Shown here in pieces: positions 18,482-25,226 of a stretch of DNA of 64,000 nt. This DNA is from Bacteroidales bacterium (GTDB taxonomy: Bacteria > Bacteroidota > Bacteroidia > Bacteroidales > UBA932), in assembly GCA_016286385.1 (NCBI GenBank), contig JAEESO010000006.1:1-64000 (forward strand), written 5' to 3'. A program made the position numbers and the translations under genes. Numbering within the stretch: position 1 is the stretch's first letter; every line of letters begins with the position of its first letter. The notes beneath the pieces are model-generated. The model searched no databases. It was not told the DNA's origin and worked only from the letters and a program-made list of their open reading frames with translations.

Positions 18482-18996
18482 TACAGTGTCCAGATTGCAG
18501 GCAGATGATCCCTGACGACAGCGCGTTCTGCGACCAGTGCGGTAAGGAACTCAAATGGTGCCCGGAGTGCGGGCGCCCCAAACGCGGCACGGAGTGCCCC
18601 GTCTGCGGCAGTGACCTCATTCCCGGCCGCAAATACCTTGCTTCTCCCGTCACACCCGGCCCCGACCGGGTGTCCCCCGACCCTTCCGTCACACCCGGCC
18701 CTTCCGTCACACCCGGCACCGACCGGGTGTCTCCCGCCGCCCTCGTAGGCAACGGCTGGCGCCTCACCCTTCAGGAGGGCCCCTTCGGCCGCCGTGGAGG
18801 CATGTGGCCGGAACTCTCCTCATGCCCTTACGTTTCTGGAAATCACGGTAAAATTGTAAAGTCCGGAGCCGACTGGGTTATTGAAGACTCAGGTTCCACC
18901 AACGGAACCTATGTGAACGGAGCCCGTATCCAGCGTCAGGCGCTTAAAAAAGGAGACAGGGTAAGGATAGCAACCTTAGATTTTACTGTGGAATGA
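18478..18996 (+). CDS. Zinc-ribbon plus FHA-domain protein
   Basis: 172 aa. Two zinc ribbons at the N-terminus (CPDC, CDQC, CPEC, CPVC, residues 4-45), a Pro-rich linker, and a C-terminal FHA domain (about 97-172) with the phosphothreonine-binding core: GNHGKI, then DSGSTNGTYVNG. FHA domains bind phosphothreonine, so this is the natural reader of the upstream kinase. The linker (about residues 57-85) is encoded by copies of a palindromic DNA repeat (see 18649-18732), giving VTPGPDRVSP-like protein repeats. ATGA overlap with the AAA gene and ATGA overlap with the PP2C gene. Confidence 0.88.
   Translation: MIQCPDCRQMIPDDSAFCDQCGKELKWCPECGRPKRGTECPVCGSDLIPGRKYLASPVTPGPDRVSPDPSVTPGPSVTPGTDRVSPAALVGNGWRLTLQEGPFGRRGGMWPELSSCPYVSGNHGKIVKSGADWVIEDSGSTNGTYVNGARIQRQALKKGDRVRIATLDFTVE
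18649..18732 (+). repeat. GTCA-type palindromic repeats inside the FHA gene
   Basis: Three starts, GTCACACCCGGC, at 18649, 18688 and 18706. The first and third continue into CCGACCGGGTGTC, forming hairpins from GACACCCGG-type arms. The plan GTCA-xxCCCG-...-CGGGxxTC equals that of the intergenic units at 55.76-55.84 kb. All copies keep the reading frame. Confidence 0.6.
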
Positions 18997-19727
18997 GACT
19001 GAGTATCCAGGCTATCTGCCACAAAGGCCTTGTGAGGGACAACAATGAGGATGCCGTTTCCCTTGGCGGCTTTTTCCTCCGTGACGACAACTCTGAATTA
19101 ACGGTAACAACTCCGGACGAAGGCTTTTTCTATCTCCTTGTTTCCGACGGTATGGGCGGTCACGAAAGGGGAGAGGAGGCCAGTGAATACACCCTGGAGC
19201 AGATTCAGGAGCGGTTATCGGCCCGTGAAATAACTCCGGAACGCTTTGAGGATGACCTCCGTGAGGCTGTGGCCGATATTTCCCGTACGCTCAACGAGAG
19301 GGCTTATGCCGATGGCCAGCAGCGCCCTATGGGCTGCACGCTTACCGGGGTTATCTGGCACTACGGCAAAACTTATCTTGTGAACGCTGGCGACAGCCGC
19401 ACCTACCGTTTCAGAGGCGGAATCCTGCGGCAACTTACAACGGACGAAACAGAGCGGGGGATTACCGGAGACCCGGATGCCAGTAAACTACTCTTGAACT
19501 GCATCGGGGGCGGCTGTGAGGGCTATCTCCGCATCAGCAGCCTTGACGAAAAACTCCTCCCCGTGGACGTACTCCTGGTATGTTCAGACGGCCTTTCAGA
19601 TATGGTCTCGGACGATGCCATAGAGGAGGCCCTTGCAAACGGCGCCACCGCGGAAGACCTTTTCAAAATGGCCTGCGAAGGCGGCGGAGTGGACAACATT
19701 TCCATCATCCTGGCTACCATCAATTGA
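18993..19727 (+). CDS. PP2C-family (PPM) serine/threonine phosphatase
   Basis: 244 aa. Metal-dependent protein phosphatase that would reverse the phosphorylation made by the operon's kinase. All PPM motifs are visible: RDNNEDA near residue 15, VSDGMGGH near 50 (metal-binding Asp, Gly), GCTLTGV near 112, NAGDSRTYRFR near 132, VCSDGLSDMV near 195 and VDNISIIL at the end (last metal Asp and Asn). Soluble. Start overlaps the FHA stop (ATGA). Confidence 0.93.
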   Translation: MRLSIQAICHKGLVRDNNEDAVSLGGFFLRDDNSELTVTTPDEGFFYLLVSDGMGGHERGEEASEYTLEQIQERLSAREITPERFEDDLREAVADISRTLNERAYADGQQRPMGCTLTGVIWHYGKTYLVNAGDSRTYRFRGGILRQLTTDETERGITGDPDASKLLLNCIGGGCEGYLRISSLDEKLLPVDVLLVCSDGLSDMVSDDAIEEALANGATAEDLFKMACEGGGVDNISIILATIN

Positions 19728-19730
19728 TAT

Positions 19731-20807
19731 ATGAGATCCTCAATTATTATAATATTCCTCATTTTCCTTGCTACGGCAGCGTATGTCGCCTGGCATCTAT
19801 GGAGGCTCACGCCCGGGACGTGGGTTATGAAGAGCATCGTTGCCGGCCTTTTTCTTATCTGGATGGCGCTGGCGTTTGCAAGTATCGGCCTCAGGAAAAA
19901 CGCCTCCATAGGCGCCATCACAGCCCTTTATGAGGTTGGGCATCCCTGGATGATAGCGTATCTGTATCTTCTGATTGCGTTCATTCTGGCCGATATTGGA
20001 AGGCTTGTAAGGCTCATCCCCAAGGACTGGCTTAATTCAAACTGGTACACGCTTGCCGGCCTTTTTGGAGTCATTGCAATTGCCCTTGTCCTTGGCGGAA
20101 TCCACTACAAGCACAAGTTCAGGGAGGAACTCACCATAAAGACAGACAAGCCACTGGAGAAGCCCCTCACGGTGGTTTTAGCCAGTGACCTTCATCTTGG
20201 CTACAGCAACCGCAAGCAGGAACTTTCTCGCTGGATAGACCTTATAAACGCTGAGGATCCGGACCTTGTGCTTTTTGGCGGAGACATTGTGGATATCCAG
20301 TTGAGGCCTCTTCTGGAAGGGGATTTCGCCAGCGAATTTGCCCGCATCAAGGCCCCGATGTATACGGTTCTTGGAAACCACGAGTACATAAGTCAGGAGG
20401 AAGAGGCGGAAAAGTTCCTTTCCGCGGCCGGAATAACGCTGCTCAGGGACTCCGTGGCAAGGGTAGGGGACGTTACTATCATAGGGCGTGACGACAGAAG
20501 TAATCCTGGCAGGAAGGCGCTCAGTGAACTGGCCGATTCCTTAAAAGGCTTCACTATCCTCCTTGACCACCAGCCTTTCCATCTGGAGGATGCAGAGGAA
20601 GCCGGGATAGATTTCCAGTTCAGCGGCCACACGCACCGCGGGCAGGTATGGCCGCTTTCCTGGGTGACGGATGCCATGTATGAGAAGTCCTGGGGGCATT
20701 ACACACGTGGCAACACGCGTTATTACGTGAGTTCCGGCCTTGGCATCTGGGGCCCAAAAATAAGAATAGGTACCCGTTCAGAGTACCTTGTTCTTCATAT
20801 AGAATAG
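19731..20807 (+). CDS. Membrane-anchored metallophosphoesterase
   Basis: 358 aa. Four N-terminal hydrophobic helices (about residues 1-120) precede a calcineurin-like phosphoesterase domain with every metal motif: SDLHLGY, FGGDIVD, LGNHEY, LLDHQPF, FSGHTHRGQ. This is the YaeI-like membrane group. It starts 3 bp after the PP2C stop and is probably the last gene of the signalling operon, though the phosphoesterase is not an obvious protein phosphatase and could be a passenger. Substrate unknown. Confidence 0.87.
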   Translation: MRSSIIIIFLIFLATAAYVAWHLWRLTPGTWVMKSIVAGLFLIWMALAFASIGLRKNASIGAITALYEVGHPWMIAYLYLLIAFILADIGRLVRLIPKDWLNSNWYTLAGLFGVIAIALVLGGIHYKHKFREELTIKTDKPLEKPLTVVLASDLHLGYSNRKQELSRWIDLINAEDPDLVLFGGDIVDIQLRPLLEGDFASEFARIKAPMYTVLGNHEYISQEEEAEKFLSAAGITLLRDSVARVGDVTIIGRDDRSNPGRKALSELADSLKGFTILLDHQPFHLEDAEEAGIDFQFSGHTHRGQVWPLSWVTDAMYEKSWGHYTRGNTRYYVSSGLGIWGPKIRIGTRSEYLVLHIE

Positions 20808-20820
20808 TCTCGGGGGAAGA

Positions 20821-21315
20821 TTATTGTTTTTTATCCTCTGCCTCTTTGGTGTAAGTGTAGACCGTTGTAATTCCAAGAACGTCTTGCTTGATGACTAACT
20901 TGGTTTTTGTCAGTTCCGTCACATCGAAGGTGCCAAGCAGGGTCATATTGTACGTGAGACCGTCGGTGAGGCTCAGAATCTTTGTGAAACTGATCTTCTT
21001 TTGATCGGCATTATAGGTGAAGCGGTTGATGTCCACGTCAACGTCGTCAAGGTCGAATGCCGTGAGGCTGCCTTTCTTTGCCACTGCGTGATGAATAGGG
21101 AATTCGCTCAGGGAAAGATAGAAGTGCACGTTTGTGTAATCCGTATCTTTGGTGGTGACTTTACCGTTGGAATCCGTGGTTTCAATGCTTTTTGTGGTGA
21201 GTGTCCAGATACCATACAGGGTTCCGGTTTCATCTCCGGTGTGGGATACTCCTTTGGCGCAGGAAGAAAGAAGCGCAAGGCAGGCTGCTGCCGCAATAAT
21301 TAGATACTTTTTCAT
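20821..21315 (-). CDS. Small lipoprotein of unknown function
   Basis: 164 aa. Signal sequence MKKYLIIAAAACLALLSSC ends in a lipobox (LSSC), so it is predicted to be lipid-anchored. The mature part reads as an antiparallel beta protein (GIWTLTTKSIETTDSNGKV, then VHFYLSLSEF) and could be a lipocalin-like small Bacteroidota lipoprotein; no family is certain. It converges with the metallophosphoesterase gene, with 13 bp between stops. Confidence 0.65.
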   Translation of the reverse strand: MKKYLIIAAAACLALLSSCAKGVSHTGDETGTLYGIWTLTTKSIETTDSNGKVTTKDTDYTNVHFYLSLSEFPIHHAVAKKGSLTAFDLDDVDVDINRFTYNADQKKISFTKILSLTDGLTYNMTLLGTFDVTELTKTKLVIKQDVLGITTVYTYTKEAEDKKQ

Positions 21316-21427
21316 AGTACTTTTATTAAAATAATCAGATTAATCAAATTTGCATTCTTATGTCATATTGCAAATACCGGGCCGATTGAGACAATGAGCC
21401 AGTCCTCCGTCGGGGATGTCATAGGGG

Positions 21428-21757
21428 TCAGCGCCTCTGGTTGTCCCGGGCTTCAAGGACCATCCTCAGGAAATCCGTCCCGAAGGCGTGCCTTGTCCCT
21501 TCCGGCACGAACCCCAGCGACTTGTAGAGCCTGACAAGATGCGGATACTCCGGGTCCGCTACAAGCGCCACCCTGTTGACCCCCTGCGAGAGCCCTTTCC
21601 GTATGCCATCCTCAAGTGTCTCGCAGGCGGTGATGCCGGAGAGGATCTCCGCCATGTGGTCCGACTGGTGTTCTTCAAAGTCATAGAGGTGCATGCCAGA
21701 CATGATGCACTTTGCGAGGAATGTGGCATCCCCGGGGCGGGCGTCACGAATAATCAT
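21428..21757 (-). pseudogene. GNAT-like acetyltransferase lacking its acetyl-CoA core
   Basis: 109 aa, against 150-190 for the family. The N-terminal strand-helix (IIRDARPGDATFLAKCIMSG) and the C-terminal motif (VALVADPEYPHLVRLYKSLGFVPEG) of a GNAT are present. The middle, which should carry the catalytic strand and the R/Q-x-x-G-x-G/A loop, is missing between about residues 46 and 56. The frame is intact, so this looks like an in-frame internal deletion. It lies 3 bp after the FMN reductase gene. A short functional protein is possible but acetyltransferase activity is unlikely. Confidence 0.55.
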
Positions 21758-21760
21758 CTG

Positions 21761-22342
21761 TTACCAGTCTTTCGCTAGTTTCATACCCATTGCTATGCAG
21801 GCCGATATCTTGGCCTCGATGGCTTCCTCCGGGAGGTAATCCATGTTGCAGGCTGCGATGGTTGTCAGTTCCCCGAGGTTCCAGAGGGACCCGAGGGCAC
21901 TCAGGTAGGGCGTTGCCTGCTCCCGGGGATCACCCGTCTGGATATCCATCCCGCGGGTAGTTATATAGAGGACCTTCGGGGCCTTGCAGAGCCCCCTGCA
22001 GGTGGAGCCGGTGTCCGTGAAGGTGACGTCGAAGAGGGAGACCTGCTCGAAGAATGCCTTCAGCGCAGCCGGGAAGCTCATGTCCCAGAAAGGTGCCGCT
22101 ATGAGGATGCGGTCCGCCGCTGCTATGTCCCTTGCGGCCCCGAGGGCCCAGGCAGGAATCTCTCCACGGCCGCGCCCCTCGAAGAGTGACGGCGTGAGCG
22201 GGACTACCCCCTCCATCTCCGGGAGGTCATAGCGGGTGATCTCATAGCGCTCCCCGAGTGCCCCAATGATGGGCTGGGCTATGCGGAGAGTGCGGGAATC
22301 GGCCTGACGGACGCAGGCGTTGATGACGACGAGTTTATTCAT
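21761..22342 (-). CDS. Flavodoxin-fold FMN-dependent NAD(P)H reductase (AzoR-like)
   Basis: 193 aa. The flavodoxin-like fold starts KLVVINACVRQADSRTLRIA (phosphate-binding loop of the azoreductase group), then ADRILIAAPFWDMSFPAALKAFFEQV, the conserved APxWxxxxPAxLKxxxD/E motif, and TTRGMDI. Such enzymes reduce quinones or azo compounds with NAD(P)H. Start ATG 22342 (MNKLVV) was chosen at the family N-terminus, 16 bases after a leftward TATATTTG (22366-22359). Confidence 0.83.
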   Translation of the reverse strand: MNKLVVINACVRQADSRTLRIAQPIIGALGERYEITRYDLPEMEGVVPLTPSLFEGRGRGEIPAWALGAARDIAAADRILIAAPFWDMSFPAALKAFFEQVSLFDVTFTDTGSTCRGLCKAPKVLYITTRGMDIQTGDPREQATPYLSALGSLWNLGELTTIAACNMDYLPEEAIEAKISACIAMGMKLAKDW

Positions 22343-22358
22343 ACTGTTTGTTTTCAAA

Positions 22359-22366
22359 CAAATATA
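22359..22366 (-). promoter_or_regulatory. Probable -7 box of the FMN reductase gene
   Basis: TATATTTG on the minus strand, 16 bases from the start codon. No TTG at standard spacing. Confidence 0.4.
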
Positions 22367-22391
22367 CAACTTTTCCACGATATGGCATTTT

Positions 22392-22483
22392 GGTCTAAGT
22401 CACGTTTAGGGCCGATTTCTTGACTAAGATTGCAAGTGGAGACAATCTTAGTCACGTTTTGCAGGGAATTTGTGACTAAGACC
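22392..22483. repeat. Nested perfect inverted repeats in the 22.4-kb divergent gap
   Basis: Outer arms GGTCTAAGTCAC (22392-22403) and GTGACTAAGACC (22472-22483), inner arms TGACTAAGATTG (22421-22432) and CAATCTTAGTCA (22443-22454), all perfect 12-mers. Outer and inner arms share the core TGACTAAG, so left and right halves can re-pair in several ways. AGTCACGTTT also occurs twice as a direct repeat (22399, 22450). It lies between divergent genes, so it is not a simple terminator. Confidence 0.6.
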
Positions 22484-22531
22484 GGGAAATAATTGTATCT
22501 TTACCGATGATTAATTGCAAACATCCCTGTT

Positions 22532-23089
22532 ATGATTGACGACAATATACTGAATGAACTCCGTGGTAGGGATATAGTCCTTTTTGTGGCCGACAAGGAC
22601 GAGATATCGGAAAATGACGTCCGCTTTCCGGTGGTATATACTGGGATGGGAAAGATGCGTATGTTCAGCGCCTTGGTAAAGTGGGAAAAGGCGCATCCGG
22701 GAGAGAAGCCGCTGATCCTCAATATCGGCAGCGCGGGATCGGCCCGATATCCAATAGGGGAGATTCTCTGCTGCACCTCTTTCACCAACGGAGGCAGTGA
22801 ACTAATCTACGACAGGATTGAGATTCCAGGAGAAGGCGCCTCGGTCTTTTCCGGAGACTACTTTATGAGCACCCAGACCTTCAGCCCGGAGCAGGTGAGG
22901 ACACTTTCCGGTCAGTATGACCTCTTTGATATGGAAGCCTACGCCGCTGCCCTGTTCTGCAAGGAGCACGGCTTCCAGTTCTGCTGCCTGAAGGCGGTGT
23001 CGGACAATCTGGACGGAAACCTCAAGGACTGGCGAGCCATCCTTGAGGAGATCCGGAAGCAGTTCACGTCCCTGCTGGGGCAGATATAA
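22532..23089 (+). CDS. Nucleosidase-like protein (purine nucleoside phosphorylase / MTAN superfamily)
   Basis: 185 aa, shorter than typical MTAN (about 230). Recognisable superfamily parts are VVYTGMGKMRMFSAL (Gly-rich base-binding strand), NIGSAGSA (phosphate/ribose loop), and FDMEAYAAALFCKEHGFQFCCLKAVSDN, where MTAN has D/E-MEAAA...R-x-ISD. The catalytic Asp may be the SDN Asp. It could act on methylthioadenosine, S-adenosylhomocysteine or another nucleoside. Start ATG 22532; a TATCTTTA at 22496-22503 may be its -7 box. The greA-like gene follows after 6 bp. Confidence 0.7.
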   Translation: MIDDNILNELRGRDIVLFVADKDEISENDVRFPVVYTGMGKMRMFSALVKWEKAHPGEKPLILNIGSAGSARYPIGEILCCTSFTNGGSELIYDRIEIPGEGASVFSGDYFMSTQTFSPEQVRTLSGQYDLFDMEAYAAALFCKEHGFQFCCLKAVSDNLDGNLKDWRAILEEIRKQFTSLLGQI

Positions 23090-23095
23090 TGCGCT

Positions 23096-23560
23096 ATGGA
23101 ATACCTGTCAAAGCAAAAATACGACGAAATTGCCGCCGAACTTCATCATCTTATAAGCGAGGTTTACCCTAAGGTGAGGGAGGATCTTGCGGAGGCCAGC
23201 GCACAAGGGGACAGAAGCGACAACGCCGGATACCGTGAAGCCCGGCGTATCCAGGGGAAGACTATAAGCCGAATCCGCTTTCTTCAGAAGGTTCTGGAGA
23301 ATTCACGTGTGATAGACCCAGAAGTCCTTCCCAAAGACAGGGTGAGCCTTCTTAGCCGCGTGGAATTCACCAACCTCACTACAAATACCCGTATGACTTT
23401 TGAGATAGTGAGCCCCCACGAGATGGACCTTGAAGCCGGGAAGATTTCTCTGAAATCCCCAATAGGCGCCGCCCTGATGGGGAAAAAGGTTGGCGAAACG
23501 GTGGAGGTCCGTGTCCCCTCCGGAACCCTCCGGCTACGGATTGACAGTATCAAACAGTAA
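23096..23560 (+). CDS. greA: GreA/GreB-family transcription elongation factor
   Basis: 154 aa, normal GreA length. The N-terminal coiled coil carries the tip GDRSDNAGYREAR (canonical GDLSENAEY); the acidic tip residues stimulate transcript cleavage in stalled RNA polymerase. The C-terminal FKBP-like domain is seen from VEFTNLTTNTRMTF through SPIGAALMGKKVGETVEV, the usual SPIGxALxGKxxGD signature. Co-directional with the nucleosidase-like gene. Confidence 0.9.
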   Translation: MEYLSKQKYDEIAAELHHLISEVYPKVREDLAEASAQGDRSDNAGYREARRIQGKTISRIRFLQKVLENSRVIDPEVLPKDRVSLLSRVEFTNLTTNTRMTFEIVSPHEMDLEAGKISLKSPIGAALMGKKVGETVEVRVPSGTLRLRIDSIKQ

Positions 23561-23650
23561 AACCGACAGCCGGGTGGATTCGGAGGCCGAAGGCCGACAA
23601 GGGGGAGTTTGAGGGGGCGCAGCCCCTTCAATAAAGTGAAACGAAATTTG

Positions 23651-23695
23651 CACAAAATAAGAGAGACAGCCACCGGCTGCCTCTCTTATTTTGTG
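23651..23695. terminator. Long bidirectional terminator palindrome between greA and tRNA-Val
   Basis: Arms of about 21 bp: CACAAAATAAGAGAG then CAGCC, and GGCTG then CTCTCTTATTTTGTG, with one mismatch and loop ACC. Both strands give a GC-rich hairpin followed by a T-rich run, so it can end greA transcripts and the converging tRNA transcript. The 90 bp before it contain another GC-rich hairpin (GGGGGCGCAGCCCC). Confidence 0.75.
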
Positions 23696-23768
23696 AGGAC
23701 ACGCAGATTTGAACTGCGGACCTCTTGCCTGTCAAGCAAGCGCTCTAAACCAACTGAGCTATGCCCTC
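23694..23768 (-). tRNA. tRNA-Val(GAC)
   Basis: Minus-strand cloverleaf: acceptor GAGGGCA with TGTCCTC (one G-U), D arm GCTC/GAGC, anticodon stem CTTGC/GCAAG around loop TTGACAG giving anticodon GAC, and T arm CGCAG/CTGCG with TTCAAAT loop. CCA is not encoded; the next base would be discriminator A. By the anticodon it reads GUC, so valine. Confidence 0.85.
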
Positions 23769-23779
23769 AAAATGGACTG

Positions 23780-23809
23780 CAAAGATAGATAAAAAATTAT
23801 GATGTGCAA
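23780..23809 (-). promoter_or_regulatory. Promoter of tRNA-Val
   Basis: On the minus strand: TTG (23809-23807), 19 bp, TATCTTTG (23787-23780), ending 11 bases before the mature tRNA 5' end. An excellent consensus match. Confidence 0.7.
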
Positions 23810-23821
23810 AATTATTTTACC

Positions 23822-23829
23822 TATATTTG
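23822..23829 (+). promoter_or_regulatory. Probable -7 box of the GH28 gene
   Basis: TATATTTG, 20 bases before ATG 23850. The upstream half is not recognisable. Confidence 0.4.
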
Positions 23830-23849
23830 CATAATTGACCTTTATTGAT

Positions 23850-25226
23850 ATGAAAAGATTCGTCGCTATAACTTTGTGCGCACTGCTTTCCGTGGCGGCC
23901 TTCGCTCAGGATTATTCTGAGTTCTATAAGGACCTTCCCGCCTCCCTTACCGCTCCGGCTCTTCCACAGATTCCGGAGTACACGGTCTGTCTTTCCGATT
24001 TTGGCGGGGTGGGAGACGGCATTACGGATAACACGGAGGCGTTCTCCAAGGCAATATCGGCCCTTAATAAGGCCGGAGGAGGGCATCTCATTGTGCCTGC
24101 TGGCATATTCCTGACCGGCCCCATGAGTTTCAAGGACAGGATTGACCTTCACCTTGAGCGTAACGCCATGATCCTTCTGAACCCCGACAAAAAGGCTTCC
24201 CTCAAGGACGGCAAGGTGGTGCCCCTTATCACCGCCAGCAAACGCAAGGATATAAGCATCACCGGAGAAGGCTTCATTGACGGAAACGGTGAGTGGTGGA
24301 GAGGCGTCAAGCGCGGCAAGGTTTCCGACACAGAATGGAACGCCTTCAAACGTATGGGCGGAACCGTCACCCCCAAGGGAGACCTCTGGTATCCGTTTGA
24401 TTTAAAGGCATTTGACAATATTGCCGATTCATATGCGGCCCAGGAGAAGATGCGAACCCATATGATCCGCTTCACGGACTGCGAGCGCATACTTGTCCAG
24501 GGCGTCACCATCCAGAATTCCCCAAAATTCCACCTTGTGCCCCAGCGCTGCAAGGACGTTACCATAGACGGGGTTACCGTGCGCTGTCCCTGGAACGCCC
24601 AGAACGGAGACGGAATAGACCTTATGAGTAGCCGTAACGTCCTTGTGGTGAATAATTTCGTGGATGTGGGAGACGACGGTATATGCCTCAAGGCCGGTGC
24701 CGGAGAGGCCGGCATGAAGGCCGGCCCCTGTGACAACATTCTAATTACTCGCAACAAGGTTTTCCACGCCCACGGCGGCTTTGTGATAGGGTCTGAGTTC
24801 TCCGGCGGTATGAGTAACATAGTGGTGCGTGACAATACCTTCTCCGGCACGGACACAGGCCTTAGGTTCAAGAGCGCCCCGGAGCGCGGCGGCGTCACCT
24901 CAAACCTTTGGATTTCAGATATTTATATGGCCGATATCCAGGGAGAGGCCGTGGTGTTTGAAACCTCCTACGCAGACCGTCCGGTGGGCCGTGACGACGC
25001 CGTTGCGGCTGAGACCGAGTCCTTTGTCCCGGAGTTCACGGATATCCACATCTCCAACATCGTCTGCCGTGATGCGCGTATCGGCATAAAAGCATCTGGA
25101 ACCATTAGGATGATCCATGATATCACCCTTGAAAACTGCATCTTCTTCTATACGGAAGAAGCATCCCTTGTGGATGATCCAGGGATGCTTCTCCTTAAGA
25201 ATGTGAGTTTTTCTACCTACAGGTAA
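23850..25226 (+). CDS. Glycoside hydrolase family 28 (polygalacturonase-like), exported
   Basis: 458 aa with an N-terminal signal peptide (KRFVAITLCALLSVAAFAQ). The mature protein starts with the pectin-lyase-like parallel beta-helix lead (DFGGVGDGITDNTEAFSKAI) and carries the GH28 signatures NGDGIDLMSS (Asp), VGDDGICLKAG (two Asp) and HAHGGFVIGSE (His-Gly). It should hydrolyse pectic galacturonan or rhamnogalacturonan backbones in the periplasm or at the surface. No SusC/SusD pair or other pectinase is nearby, so it is isolated from a classical PUL. Its last 10 bases overlap the convergent S9 peptidase gene. Confidence 0.9.
   Translation: MKRFVAITLCALLSVAAFAQDYSEFYKDLPASLTAPALPQIPEYTVCLSDFGGVGDGITDNTEAFSKAISALNKAGGGHLIVPAGIFLTGPMSFKDRIDLHLERNAMILLNPDKKASLKDGKVVPLITASKRKDISITGEGFIDGNGEWWRGVKRGKVSDTEWNAFKRMGGTVTPKGDLWYPFDLKAFDNIADSYAAQEKMRTHMIRFTDCERILVQGVTIQNSPKFHLVPQRCKDVTIDGVTVRCPWNAQNGDGIDLMSSRNVLVVNNFVDVGDDGICLKAGAGEAGMKAGPCDNILITRNKVFHAHGGFVIGSEFSGGMSNIVVRDNTFSGTDTGLRFKSAPERGGVTSNLWISDIYMADIQGEAVVFETSYADRPVGRDDAVAAETESFVPEFTDIHISNIVCRDARIGIKASGTIRMIHDITLENCIFFYTEEASLVDDPGMLLLKNVSFSTYR

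Noticed and set aside
11182..20807. Type VI or type VII secretion locus
   Set aside because: Kinase, FHA and PP2C recall T6SS regulation and the AAA recalls EccA, but no sheath, tube, baseplate, EccC or secreted substrate gene is present.
23694..23768. tRNA-Asp
   Set aside because: Read on the minus strand the loop is TTGACAG, so the anticodon is GAC (Val); GTC appears only when the strand is misread.
23850..25226. Polysaccharide utilisation locus
   Set aside because: GH28 stands alone; no SusC/SusD, sigma/anti-sigma or hybrid two-component gene is near.
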